In this document: positions 58,156-64,000 of the stretch, one piece after another | Layout of the letters: each line of letters starts with the position of its first letter | How positions within the stretch are numbered: the stretch's first letter is position 1 | DNA from: JAOUEA01 sp963810915 | Lineage (GTDB): Bacteria; Actinomycetota; UBA4738; HRBIN12 | Assembly (NCBI GenBank): GCA_963810915.1 | Contig: CAWEPH010000006.1 | Location: 620,001 to 684,000, forward strand | Direction: 5' to 3' | DNA: 64,000 nucleotides | Translations under genes and position numbers: made by a program | Notes under the pieces: generated by a model | Seen by the model: the letters and a program-made list of their open reading frames with translations, nothing else | Told to the model about the DNA's origin: nothing | The model's database searches: none

Positions 58156-58590
58156 ATGAGCGAGTGCATCTTCTGCGACATCCGTGGCTCGATCGGCTCC
58201 CGGCCAGATCCGTCGACGACAGCGGCCTCGCCTTGGCGTTCCTCGACGTGAACCCCGCGACGGAAGGACGCACCCTGGTCGTTCCGCGGAACCACCCGGA
58301 GGACATCTGGGAGCTGACGAGCGTGATTCAGCCGCGGTATGGGAACTGACGCGGATGGTGGCCCGACGCGTGCGGGCCGCGCTCCGGCCCGATGGCCTCA
58401 CGATCCTTCAGTCGAACGGTGAGGCCGCTTGGCAGCACGTCTTCCACTTCCACATCCACGTCCTGCCGCGATGGAAGGGCGATGGAATTACGAGGCCGTG
58501 GGTGATGGCTCCTGGTGATCCTTCGGAACTCGACCGAGTGGCTCATCGGCTTAGAGGAACGGGGCCACTGGAGCAGTTCGGACCAGCAGG
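58156..58590 (+). CDS. HIT-family nucleotide hydrolase/transferase (two frame breaks)
   Basis: ATG 58156 opens MSECIFCDIRG with the zinc Cys pair typical of HINT proteins. After frame changes near 58180 and 58340 come DSGLALAFLDVNPATEGRTL, VVPRNHPEDIWELT, VRAALRPDGLTILQSNGEAA and the active-site triad HVFHFHIHVLPRWKGDGI (HxHxH, nucleophile His). HIT enzymes hydrolyse AMP-lysine or related nucleotide conjugates. The C-terminal end is uncertain; the frame runs toward the next gene, and the last well-supported block is ELDRVAHRL near 58550. Confidence 0.75.
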
Positions 58591-58650
58591 CATCCTCGTA
58601 TGGCGGCTGTTCGGGCTAAAGCGTCATCGCGATCCTCACGATGGTGGAGC

Positions 58651-59766
58651 GTGGCCACGACGAGCGTCGAGGAGGGTCGTGCCCGCTTCCGCATCGGGCG
58701 GGCGTACCTGCCATTCGGGCAGCATGCCTGGATCGCCATCCTCTCCATAGGTGCCTTGATGGGCCTCTGCTTCGCCGCCATCAGGCTGGCTGGGGGCGCG
58801 AACCATCTCTCGCCGAGCTGGTTCTGCCTCCCGATCGTGATGTCCGGGGCCTACCTCGGGTATCGAGGGGGGGTGCTGGCCGCGCTCCTCGCGACGTTGC
58901 TGGCCGGCCCGCTCGTGGCGCTCGACACCGCCCCTTACGCAGCCCAACCCCCTTCCTTGTGGGTGGCTCGTGGAGGACTCTTCTTCGTGATCGGCCTCCT
59001 GAGCGCACTTGCCTCCGCGCGGGTGCGTGCCAGCTACGAGCGCCAGCTCCAGCTCGCGGAGACCTCACTCGATCTCGCCACCCGGAGGGCCGCCATGATC
59101 GAGATGGTGTCGAAGGAATTCAGGGCTCCGCTCACGTCGATCCAGGGCGCCACGCGCGCGCTCGAGCGACAAGGGATGGTGCTCGATGAAGCGCGCCCAC
59201 TCCTCGCCGGCCTCGAGTCGGGCACGCAGCGGCTCGTGGATCTGGTTGCGGCCGTGAGCGCTGTGCTCGAAACCGAGGACGCGACGGGACCGATGCGTAT
59301 CGACACCTTCTCCGTGAAGTCTCTCCTGCGCAGGGTCGTGGACCACCTCGGCGTTCGAGACGCGGGGGCGAGAGTGACGTTCGCGATCGAGCCGACCGCC
59401 CTCACGTGCAGGACCGACCCCGAACTCCTCTACCAGCTCCTACGCCACCTCGTGGAGAACGCCGTGAAGTTCTCCGAAGAGGAGGTACAGGTCTCCGTCG
59501 GGCGGCCCTCAGAGAGTCGATTCGTCTTCGAGGTTACGGACCGGGGTCGGGGTATCGACGAGCGAACGGTGCGCAAGGCGTCGAGCGCTCTCGGAACTGG
59601 CACGATCGAGGATCTCTCCCCCAGGGGAGTGGGGTTAGGCCTGTTCGCCGCGATGCGACTCGCGCGCGTGCTCGGCGGAACCGTCGAGTTCGCGGACCGA
59701 CCCGGGGGCGGGACGGTCGCCACCCTCACGATCCCCGCCACGAGTCCGGAACCCCTTCCCGCCTGA
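58651..59766 (+). CDS. Sensor histidine kinase with DUF4118-like helices and a non-canonical H-box
   Basis: GTG 58651 (or ATG 58600) opens VATTSVEEGRARFRIGRAYL. Four membrane helices (WIAILSIGALMGLCFAAIRL, WFCLPIVMSGAYLGYRGGVL, AALLATLLAGPLVALDT and GLFFVIGLLSALASA) resemble DUF4118/MASE-type sensors. The dimerisation helix carries SKEFRAPLTSIQG where His is expected (usual S-H-E-[LF]-R-[AT]-P-L), so the phosphoacceptor is Lys. The ATP-binding domain is complete: RHLVENAVKFSEEEVQ (N-box), EVTDRGRGIDERT (G1) and SPRGVGLGLFAAMRLARVLG (G2). Clean frame. It might be a pseudokinase or use another residue; see findings. Confidence 0.82.
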   Translation: MATTSVEEGRARFRIGRAYLPFGQHAWIAILSIGALMGLCFAAIRLAGGANHLSPSWFCLPIVMSGAYLGYRGGVLAALLATLLAGPLVALDTAPYAAQPPSLWVARGGLFFVIGLLSALASARVRASYERQLQLAETSLDLATRRAAMIEMVSKEFRAPLTSIQGATRALERQGMVLDEARPLLAGLESGTQRLVDLVAAVSAVLETEDATGPMRIDTFSVKSLLRRVVDHLGVRDAGARVTFAIEPTALTCRTDPELLYQLLRHLVENAVKFSEEEVQVSVGRPSESRFVFEVTDRGRGIDERTVRKASSALGTGTIEDLSPRGVGLGLFAAMRLARVLGGTVEFADRPGGGTVATLTIPATSPEPLPA

Positions 59767-59839
59767 ACGGCGGCGGCCAGGCCCGCGGACCGCATCCGGC
59801 GCCCGAGCGATCGTCGGGAACCTGTCCGGCCCTCCGGCC

Positions 59840-60253
59840 TCACGCGGCCTCGACGACGGCCTCCGCCGTGATCCTGACGTCGGGCATCTGCAGCATGGAG
59901 TTGTGCACCGTGCAGTGCTCGACCACCGCCATCAGGCGGTCGTGGTGCTTGCTGGGGAAGCCCGAAGGCAGCTCCAGGTGGATCTCGATACGCCCCACAC
60001 GGTTCGGGCGCTCGTTCGCCATCTCCCAGTCGCAGGCGACGGAGAACCCCTCGTGCTCGATCTCGTGGCGGTCGAGGAACCGGCCGGCGTAGAACGCGAC
60101 GCAGGAAACGAGCCCGCCGACGAACAGCTCGGTCGGGGTCGGCCCCGCGTCGGTCCCGCCTTCGGCGACCGGTTGGTCGACGACGACCTCGTGTCCCCGG
60201 ATGCCGATCGTGAACCGATCGCCATGTTCATGCTTCACATTCATCTGAGCCAT
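59840..60253 (-). CDS. OsmC-family peroxiredoxin
   Basis: ATG 60253 opens MAQMNVKHEHGDRFTIGIRG; GAGGTG lies upstream. 137 residues. Catalytic cysteines: GGLVSCVAFYAGRFLDRHEI and VEHCTVHNSMLQMPDVRITA, plus the GPTPTELFVGGL loop. The OsmC/Ohr fold reduces organic peroxides and in some lineages acts on persulfides. It starts 20 bp after the SQR-like gene stop and is almost certainly cotranscribed with it, supporting a role in sulfide or persulfide handling. Confidence 0.88.
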   Translation of the reverse strand: MAQMNVKHEHGDRFTIGIRGHEVVVDQPVAEGGTDAGPTPTELFVGGLVSCVAFYAGRFLDRHEIEHEGFSVACDWEMANERPNRVGRIEIHLELPSGFPSKHHDRLMAVVEHCTVHNSMLQMPDVRITAEAVVEAA

Positions 60254-60273
60254 CTCGGGCACCTCCTCGGTGC

Positions 60274-61470
60274 TCACGGCAGCTTCACGTAGCCGTTCTT
60301 CATCTTCCACAGGAAGTACTTCTCGAACGCGATCTTCGCGGCGTGGTTCTGCGGGCCGGGGATCATCACGCCGTGCTTGCGCGGCGGCAGCATCTTGTCG
60401 GCCAGGATCGCGACCCCGTTGTTGCCGGCGTCCATGATGCACACCGCGGGGATGTCGGCGAAGGACTCCTCCCGAGTGGGGTCCTCGCCCTTGATCTGAG
60501 AGACGATGTTGGTGGCCGCGACGTGGGCCATGGTCTCGGCGGGGAACCCCGTCTTGGGCACCCCCACGGCGTTGGCGGTCTGCCACGGAGCGTTGACGGC
60601 CGCCGCGATCCCCACCGCGTACACGTTGGGGTAGGCGAGCGTCTGGTAGGTGTCCTTGACCTCGATGAACCCCTTCGGGTTGCCGAGGCCGCTCGCGTTG
60701 ACGACGTCGGCCCCCACGAACGGCGGTACGACCATGGCGTAGCGGAACGGGATCTTCTTGCCGTCGGTGAGCCGGATCTCGCCGGGCACGATCTCCTCCA
60801 TCGCGACATCGAAGATCCCTTGGATCTTCGTGTGCTTGAAGAACATCTCGAGCATCTTCTCTCCGCCCGGGAGCCCCCCGATCCCGAAGTGTCCTGCGAA
60901 CGGCTCGGCGCTCACGTAGGAGACCGGCACCTTCAGCTTCTGCTTCTTCAAGTGGTAGGCGACGTTGAACACGAACTCGTACGCCGCGCCGAAGCAGGCC
61001 GCGCCCTGGGTGGCTCCGACCACGACCGGTCCCGGGTCGTTCACGAAGCGCGCCCAGCCCTCGGCGGCGTCGACCGCGCCGTCCAGCGACGTGATCGAGT
61101 AGGCGTTGCCGTCCGGCCCCAGGCCCGGGAGGACGTCGAAGTCGTTCAGGTAGCCGGTGGCGGTCACGAGGTAGTCGTAGGCGTACTGGCCCTGCGACGT
61201 CTCGACCTTCTGGGACGTCGGGTCGATCTTGGTCGCCTCGCCATGGATGAACTCGACCCCGCGCGACTCGAACGTCTTGGCCAGGCGGAAGACGACGTCC
61301 TTGGCCTTGCGCTTGCCGAACGGGATCCAGATGAACGAGGGGTTGAACTGGAACCGATCGGACTTGGAGACGACCGTGACGTCGACGTCGTCGCCCAGCT
61401 CCTGTTTCACGCTCAGGGCGGCCGTGAGTCCGGCGAAGTTCCCTCCGAGTACCAGCACCTTGGGCGCCAC
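60274..61470 (-). CDS. Sulfide:quinone reductase-like FAD-dependent oxidoreductase
   Basis: GTG 61470 follows GGAGGTGG; 398 residues. FAD-binding VAPKVLVLGGNFAGLTAALS at the N-terminus; second block YDYLVTATGYLNDFDVLPGL. Two conserved cysteines fit the SQR redox pair: Cys159 in GATQGAACFGAAYEFVFNVA and Cys344 in IPAVCIMDAGNNGVAILADK. The C-terminal helix HAAKIAFEKYFLWKMKNGYV is the membrane-associating end of this family. Oxidises sulfide to persulfide/polysulfide and passes electrons to quinone. The exact substrate (sulfide or another) needs assay. Divergent from the thioredoxin gene across the palindrome at 61610. Confidence 0.87.
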   Translation of the reverse strand: MAPKVLVLGGNFAGLTAALSVKQELGDDVDVTVVSKSDRFQFNPSFIWIPFGKRKAKDVVFRLAKTFESRGVEFIHGEATKIDPTSQKVETSQGQYAYDYLVTATGYLNDFDVLPGLGPDGNAYSITSLDGAVDAAEGWARFVNDPGPVVVGATQGAACFGAAYEFVFNVAYHLKKQKLKVPVSYVSAEPFAGHFGIGGLPGGEKMLEMFFKHTKIQGIFDVAMEEIVPGEIRLTDGKKIPFRYAMVVPPFVGADVVNASGLGNPKGFIEVKDTYQTLAYPNVYAVGIAAAVNAPWQTANAVGVPKTGFPAETMAHVAATNIVSQIKGEDPTREESFADIPAVCIMDAGNNGVAILADKMLPPRKHGVMIPGPQNHAAKIAFEKYFLWKMKNGYVKLP

Positions 61471-61609
61471 CGCGCCACCTCCTCTTCGGATCAGTGCGGG
61501 TCGCGGCCCCACGTTCGGGAGCCGGGCTCGCGAACATCCTCAGTCTAGGCCGACGCTCGGTCCGTCCACTTCCGGCGGTGGGAATGCATCGATCTACACG
61601 TACGTTAGG

Positions 61610-61625
61610 ATACCCCAGGGGGTAT
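61610..61625. promoter_or_regulatory. Perfect palindromic operator candidate for the CsoR-family regulator
   Basis: ATACCCC-AG-GGGGTAT: two exact 7-bp arms around AG, 25 bp before the thioredoxin GTG (61650) and 140 bp before the SQR-like GTG. The G/C-core with AT-flanks is the known shape of CsoR/CstR operators. Confidence 0.75.
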
Positions 61626-61649
61626 ATCAACCGACCAGAAGGAGCAGCA

Positions 61650-62036
61650 GTGGCCACCGTGGATCTCAACGAAGTCGACGTTCGAACCCATCGTGACCGG
61701 CGACGGCATCGTGCTCGTCGACCTGTGGGCCGAGTGGTGCGGCCCTGCAAGATGTTCGGCCCGGTCTTCGAGGCCGCGTCCGAGACGCACGCGGACATCG
61801 TCTTCGCCAAGGTCGACACCGAGGCCGAGCAACGGCTCGCGGGCTCTCTCGGCATCCGATCGATCCCGACGCTGATGGCCTTCCGCGATGGTGTGCTCGT
61901 GTTCCAGCAGGCAGGTGCTCTGCCCGGGCCCGCCCTCGAGCAGCTGATCGCCGCGGTCCGCGACCTCGACATGGTCGAGGTCCACCGCAAGGTTGAGGAG
62001 GCGCAGCCCGCCGGATCTACTGGAGGGCATCGATGA
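61650..62036 (+). CDS. Thioredoxin-family protein (two frame breaks)
   Basis: GTG 61650 follows AGAAGGAG. With frame changes near 61685 and 61745 the protein reads VATVDLNEVDFEPIVTGDGI, VLVDLWAEWCGPCKMFGPVF (redox-active CxxC; one base is missing inside this motif in the sequence) and then clean VFEAASETHADIVFAKVDTE and SIPTLMAFRDGVLVFQQAG (cis-Pro). A tail HRKVEEAQPAGSTGGHR follows. The loss of one base in the most conserved motif is strong evidence for consensus error. Reduces disulfides or persulfides; cotranscribed with the CsoR-like gene 46 bp downstream. Confidence 0.83.
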   Translation: MATVDLNEVDVRTHRDRRRHRARRPVGRVVRPCKMFGPVFEAASETHADIVFAKVDTEAEQRLAGSLGIRSIPTLMAFRDGVLVFQQAGALPGPALEQLIAAVRDLDMVEVHRKVEEAQPAGSTGGHR

Positions 62037-62082
62037 ACACGCCAACCACCGAGCGAAGAGGTCTGCTGAAGGGGCTGGCACG

Positions 62083-62400
62083 ATGACGCCCTCGCGACCA
62101 CGTCCGAGCGCTCCGGTGACCGAACCAGCCTCGGAGGTGCAACTGGAGACCGAGGACGTCGCCTCGCTCGTCCGCCGGCTCAGGCGAGCCGAGGGACAGA
62201 TCGCCGGCGTGATCAGGATGCTCGAGGAAGGCAGGGATTGCCGAGACGTCGTGACGCAGGTGGCGGCCGTGTCGCGCGCGCTCGATCGGGCCGGGTTCGC
62301 GATCATCGCGAGCGGACTCCGTCGCTGCCTCGCCAACCCCGACGGACCGGGCGCCGTAGATCCGGCCGAGCTCGAGCGGCTGTTCCTCTCGCTCGCCTAG
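62083..62400 (+). CDS. CsoR/RcnR/CstR-family transcriptional regulator (CstR-like)
   Basis: ATG 62083 follows AAGGGG. Residues 1-28 are a Pro/Ser-rich leader; the helical core reads EDVASLVRRLRRAEGQIAGV, IRMLEEGRDCRDVVTQVAAV and DRAGFAIIASGLRRCL. The two conserved Cys (in GRDCRDV and LRRCL) correspond to CsoR Cys36 and Cys65; the CsoR His61 position, four residues before the second Cys, is Gly here. Copper-sensing CsoR needs that His; persulfide-sensing CstR lacks it. So a persulfide sensor is the better reading. Likely represses the SQR-OsmC and thioredoxin-own units through 61610. Confidence 0.85.
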   Translation: MTPSRPRPSAPVTEPASEVQLETEDVASLVRRLRRAEGQIAGVIRMLEEGRDCRDVVTQVAAVSRALDRAGFAIIASGLRRCLANPDGPGAVDPAELERLFLSLA

Positions 62401-62439
62401 GGCGTCCACACCCGAGGCTTCAGCCGCCTCCCCGGCCCA

Positions 62440-62934
62440 TCATCTCGAACGCGGTCGCGGCGACGGGATGAAGCGGGGGGTTCGGGCCGCGTACGCCGCG
62501 TAGTCGGGATACCGGGCACTGAGACGACGCTCCTCCCAGCGCGCCTTGATCGCCAGCCATCCCACGAGGGCCAACGCAGCGGAGGCGATCACCACGCTGC
62601 CCGAGGTGATCGCCGATCCGACCGCGAGCGCCATCACCCCGCTGTAGATCGGGTGGCGCACGTACCGGTAGAGACCGGTGGAGCGGAGTTCGCCACCCTG
62701 AACCGGGGTCGGGAGCGGCGTGGCGGACCGTCCGAGGTTCAGCAGTCCGATGCCGAGCACGACGAGGCCCAGGGTCTCGAGCACGCGTGCCACCGTTCTG
62801 AGCCAGCTCGGCGTCGTCCAGGCATCGCCCGGGGGCAGCAGGAAGATCGCGGCCAGCAGACCGAGTTGCACCGCCAGGAGCGCCCACGCGACGAGGCGGT
62901 CGCGATCGCCCGACGTGGGGTTGGAGGGTTGCAC
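62440..62934 (-). CDS. Isoprenylcysteine carboxyl methyltransferase/NnrU-like membrane protein
   Basis: ATG 62934; 164 residues. Four membrane segments: LVAWALLAVQLGLLAAIFLL, VLETLGLVVLGIGLLNLGRS, LYRYVRHPIYSGVMALAVGS and VIASAALALVGWLAIKARWE. Signature: RSTGLYRYVRHPIYSGVMAL (the R-x-P-x-Y SAM-binding RHP motif) and ARWEERRLSARYPDYAAYAA. Such proteins methylate lipids or thiols. Its role in the neighbourhood is unclear; thiol methylation would fit but is speculation. It lies 30 bp after the TauE gene, same strand. Confidence 0.85.
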   Translation of the reverse strand: MQPSNPTSGDRDRLVAWALLAVQLGLLAAIFLLPPGDAWTTPSWLRTVARVLETLGLVVLGIGLLNLGRSATPLPTPVQGGELRSTGLYRYVRHPIYSGVMALAVGSAITSGSVVIASAALALVGWLAIKARWEERRLSARYPDYAAYAARTPRFIPSPRPRSR

Positions 62935-62964
62935 GAGGTACGAGCCTACGCGCCGGCGCTCCGG

Positions 62965-63723
62965 TCAGGCGCCCAGGATGCGGTAGAGCACGAAGGCGAT
63001 CCCCGAGCCGATGAGGAACCAGCCGAAGGCGTGACGGAGACGGGGTCCCGCGACGTGCTGAGCCAGTCGACTGGCCGCGAAGCTGGAGGGGACGGCCCCG
63101 AGGGCGAAGGCGCCGGCCACCGCCCAGTCGATGTGACCGAGCGCCCAGTGCGTGGCCAGGGTGGGGATGGCCATGATGCAGATGACGAGCAGGCTCGTGC
63201 CGGCGGACTCGCGCATCGTGAGTCCGAAGACCAGCAGGTACATCGGCACGAGCAGGAAGCCCCCACCGTTCGCGAGTAGTCCGGTGAACAGCCCGACGCC
63301 CGCGGATGCGGCAACCAGCAGCAGGCGGTTCTTGCGCCGCACGCCGCCCGCCGCGCGCGCGGACGGGTCGATCGGCCGAAGGACCCGCTCGCCGACGACG
63401 ATCAAGACCAGGCCGGAGACGATCAGCAATGCCCGGCCCCCGATCAGGTCCGACAGCAAGGCCCCCACGACGGCGGCGGGCAGGGCCCCCAGGAGCGTCC
63501 ACCCGGCGGCGCGAGGCCGGGCCTCGCCCCGTCGGATGTAGGGCCCCGCCGCTCCGAGCGCCGCGGGGATCGTGGCGGGAAGCGGAGAGGCCACCGCGAG
63601 GAGACCGGGTACCCCGAGGACCGCCAGCATCGGCGTGGCGATCGAAGAGCCGCCGACGCCGAATAGGCCGGTCAGCGACCCGATCACGGCCCCGGCCAGG
63701 ACGAAGACGGGCCAAGGCGCCAT
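62965..63723 (-). CDS. TauE/SafE-family sulfite/organosulfonate exporter
   Basis: ATG 63723; 252 residues, eight membrane helices. N-terminal repeat: VFVLAGAVIGSLTGLFGVGG with the GxGGG-type loop, SSIATPMLAVLGV; C-terminal repeat: VGLFTGLLANGGGFLLVPMY then LTMRESAGTSLLVICIMAIP. Exports sulfite, thiosulfate or sulfoacetate-like anions. In Staphylococcus the CstR regulon contains a TauE, so its nearness to the CsoR-like gene supports a sulfur-oxyanion export role. Clean frame; an unassigned 170-bp gap lies upstream (63724-63897). Confidence 0.88.
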   Translation of the reverse strand: MAPWPVFVLAGAVIGSLTGLFGVGGSSIATPMLAVLGVPGLLAVASPLPATIPAALGAAGPYIRRGEARPRAAGWTLLGALPAAVVGALLSDLIGGRALLIVSGLVLIVVGERVLRPIDPSARAAGGVRRKNRLLLVAASAGVGLFTGLLANGGGFLLVPMYLLVFGLTMRESAGTSLLVICIMAIPTLATHWALGHIDWAVAGAFALGAVPSSFAASRLAQHVAGPRLRHAFGWFLIGSGIAFVLYRILGA

Positions 63724-63897
63724 GATCGGACCTTACTCGCCACCCGACACGACCACGATGACACGCGCTCGACGGTCGTACCCATCCGGTACGGCGATGC
63801 TCCGAGATCCGGGCGAGGTCCCTCACGCCTCGGGCCTGTCAGCGCGGGTCCTGGCGAGAACCCCGACCTACGGTGGGATGAGAGGGAGGCTGAGGCG

Positions 63898-64000
63898 ATG
63901 AACGAGAACGTGATGAGCGTGCAAGAAGAGCACCGTGCCTTCCAGCCGTACCTGGCGGAGATGGATCTCATCGCAGGCTCCATCGACACGATCCCGGTGG
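63898..64000 (+). CDS. N-terminal fragment, possibly hemerythrin-like, cut by window end
   Basis: ATG 63898 (MNENVMSVQEEHRAFQPYLA, then EMDLIAGSIDTIPV) follows GAGGGAGG. The 'EEHRAFQPYLAEMD' start is like the first helix of hemerythrin (HHE) domains, where the first His binds iron, but only 34 residues are visible. Could be another helical protein. Confidence 0.4.
   Translation, partial: MNENVMSVQEEHRAFQPYLAEMDLIAGSIDTIPV

Noticed and set aside
59840..62101. Leftward open frame of about 750 codons covering OsmC, SQR and thioredoxin
   Set aside because: Only its last part is the real OsmC frame; the rest is a frame shadow of the SQR gene and antisense to thioredoxin. Not a fusion protein.

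Overview
The window is a high-GC bacterial chromosome segment. Gene content and codon bias fit an uncultivated member of the Actinomycetota: HadA/HadB-like two-domain MaoC dehydratase, Ddn-type (F420) nitroreductase-like protein, LuxR/NarL regulator, acidic-tailed NusG, and a DUF4012/collagen-like surface repertoire. The class cannot be fixed from sequence alone. Many genes are interrupted by single-base frame breaks, including one inside a thioredoxin active site. This looks like residual indel error in a long-read consensus rather than wholesale gene decay. I therefore annotate the frame-jumping loci as single genes and say where the frame changes.

The backbone on the minus strand is a dispersed but collinear translation/transcription cluster: tRNA-Met, tuf and rpmG (48.9-47.5 kb); tRNA-Trp, secE and nusG (40.8-39.2 kb); rplK and rplA (35.9-34.7 kb); rplJ and rplL (3.9-2.8 kb). 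In most bacteria secE-nusG-rplK-rplA-rplJ-rplL-rpoB are contiguous. Here three blocks of unrelated genes (about 6.6, 3.3 and 31 kb) separate the parts, and rplL ends at a strong hairpin with no rpoB behind it.

Region by region: 0-2.6 kb, a methyltransferase, a sugar epimerase and an XRE regulator. 2.7-4.1 kb, rplL, rplJ and an L10-type leader. 4.2-8.0 kb, secreted proteins and a DUF4012 protein. 8-28.7 kb, a large cell-surface polysaccharide locus: DegT aminotransferase, FkbM methyltransferase, an MBL-Rieske fusion, NodU/CmcH carbamoyltransferase, initiating sugar transferase, polymerase-like membrane protein, two GT4 enzymes, epimerase, kinase-methyltransferase, Wzx-like flippase, GINT1-N-like propeller, CapD dehydratase, Wzc-like kinase and a VanZ protein. 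Its middle, 13.8-24.4 kb, is visibly poorer in GC than the flanks, suggesting acquisition. 28.7-34.7 kb, surface proteins (Calx-beta, TPR lipoprotein, collagen-like, giant membrane protein). 36-39.2 kb, one giant cyclase/propeller/solute-binding fusion. 40.9-47.5 kb, O-antigen-ligase-like protein, coiled-coil protein, RTX protein, MaoC dehydratase and a response regulator. 49-58.6 kb, small membrane and secreted proteins, a methyltransferase, a cation-efflux-like protein, a Ddn-like protein and a HIT protein. 58.6-59.8 kb, a sensor kinase whose H-box carries Lys.

The far right, 59.8-63.7 kb, is a probable sulfide/persulfide detoxification locus: OsmC, SQR-like flavoprotein, thioredoxin, a CsoR-family regulator that keeps two Cys but lacks the copper-ligand His (CstR-like), an ICMT/NnrU-like membrane protein and a TauE/SafE exporter. 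A perfect ATACCCC-AG-GGGGTAT palindrome lies between the divergent SQR and thioredoxin genes. I see no CRISPR array, insertion sequence, integrase, phage gene or replication origin.
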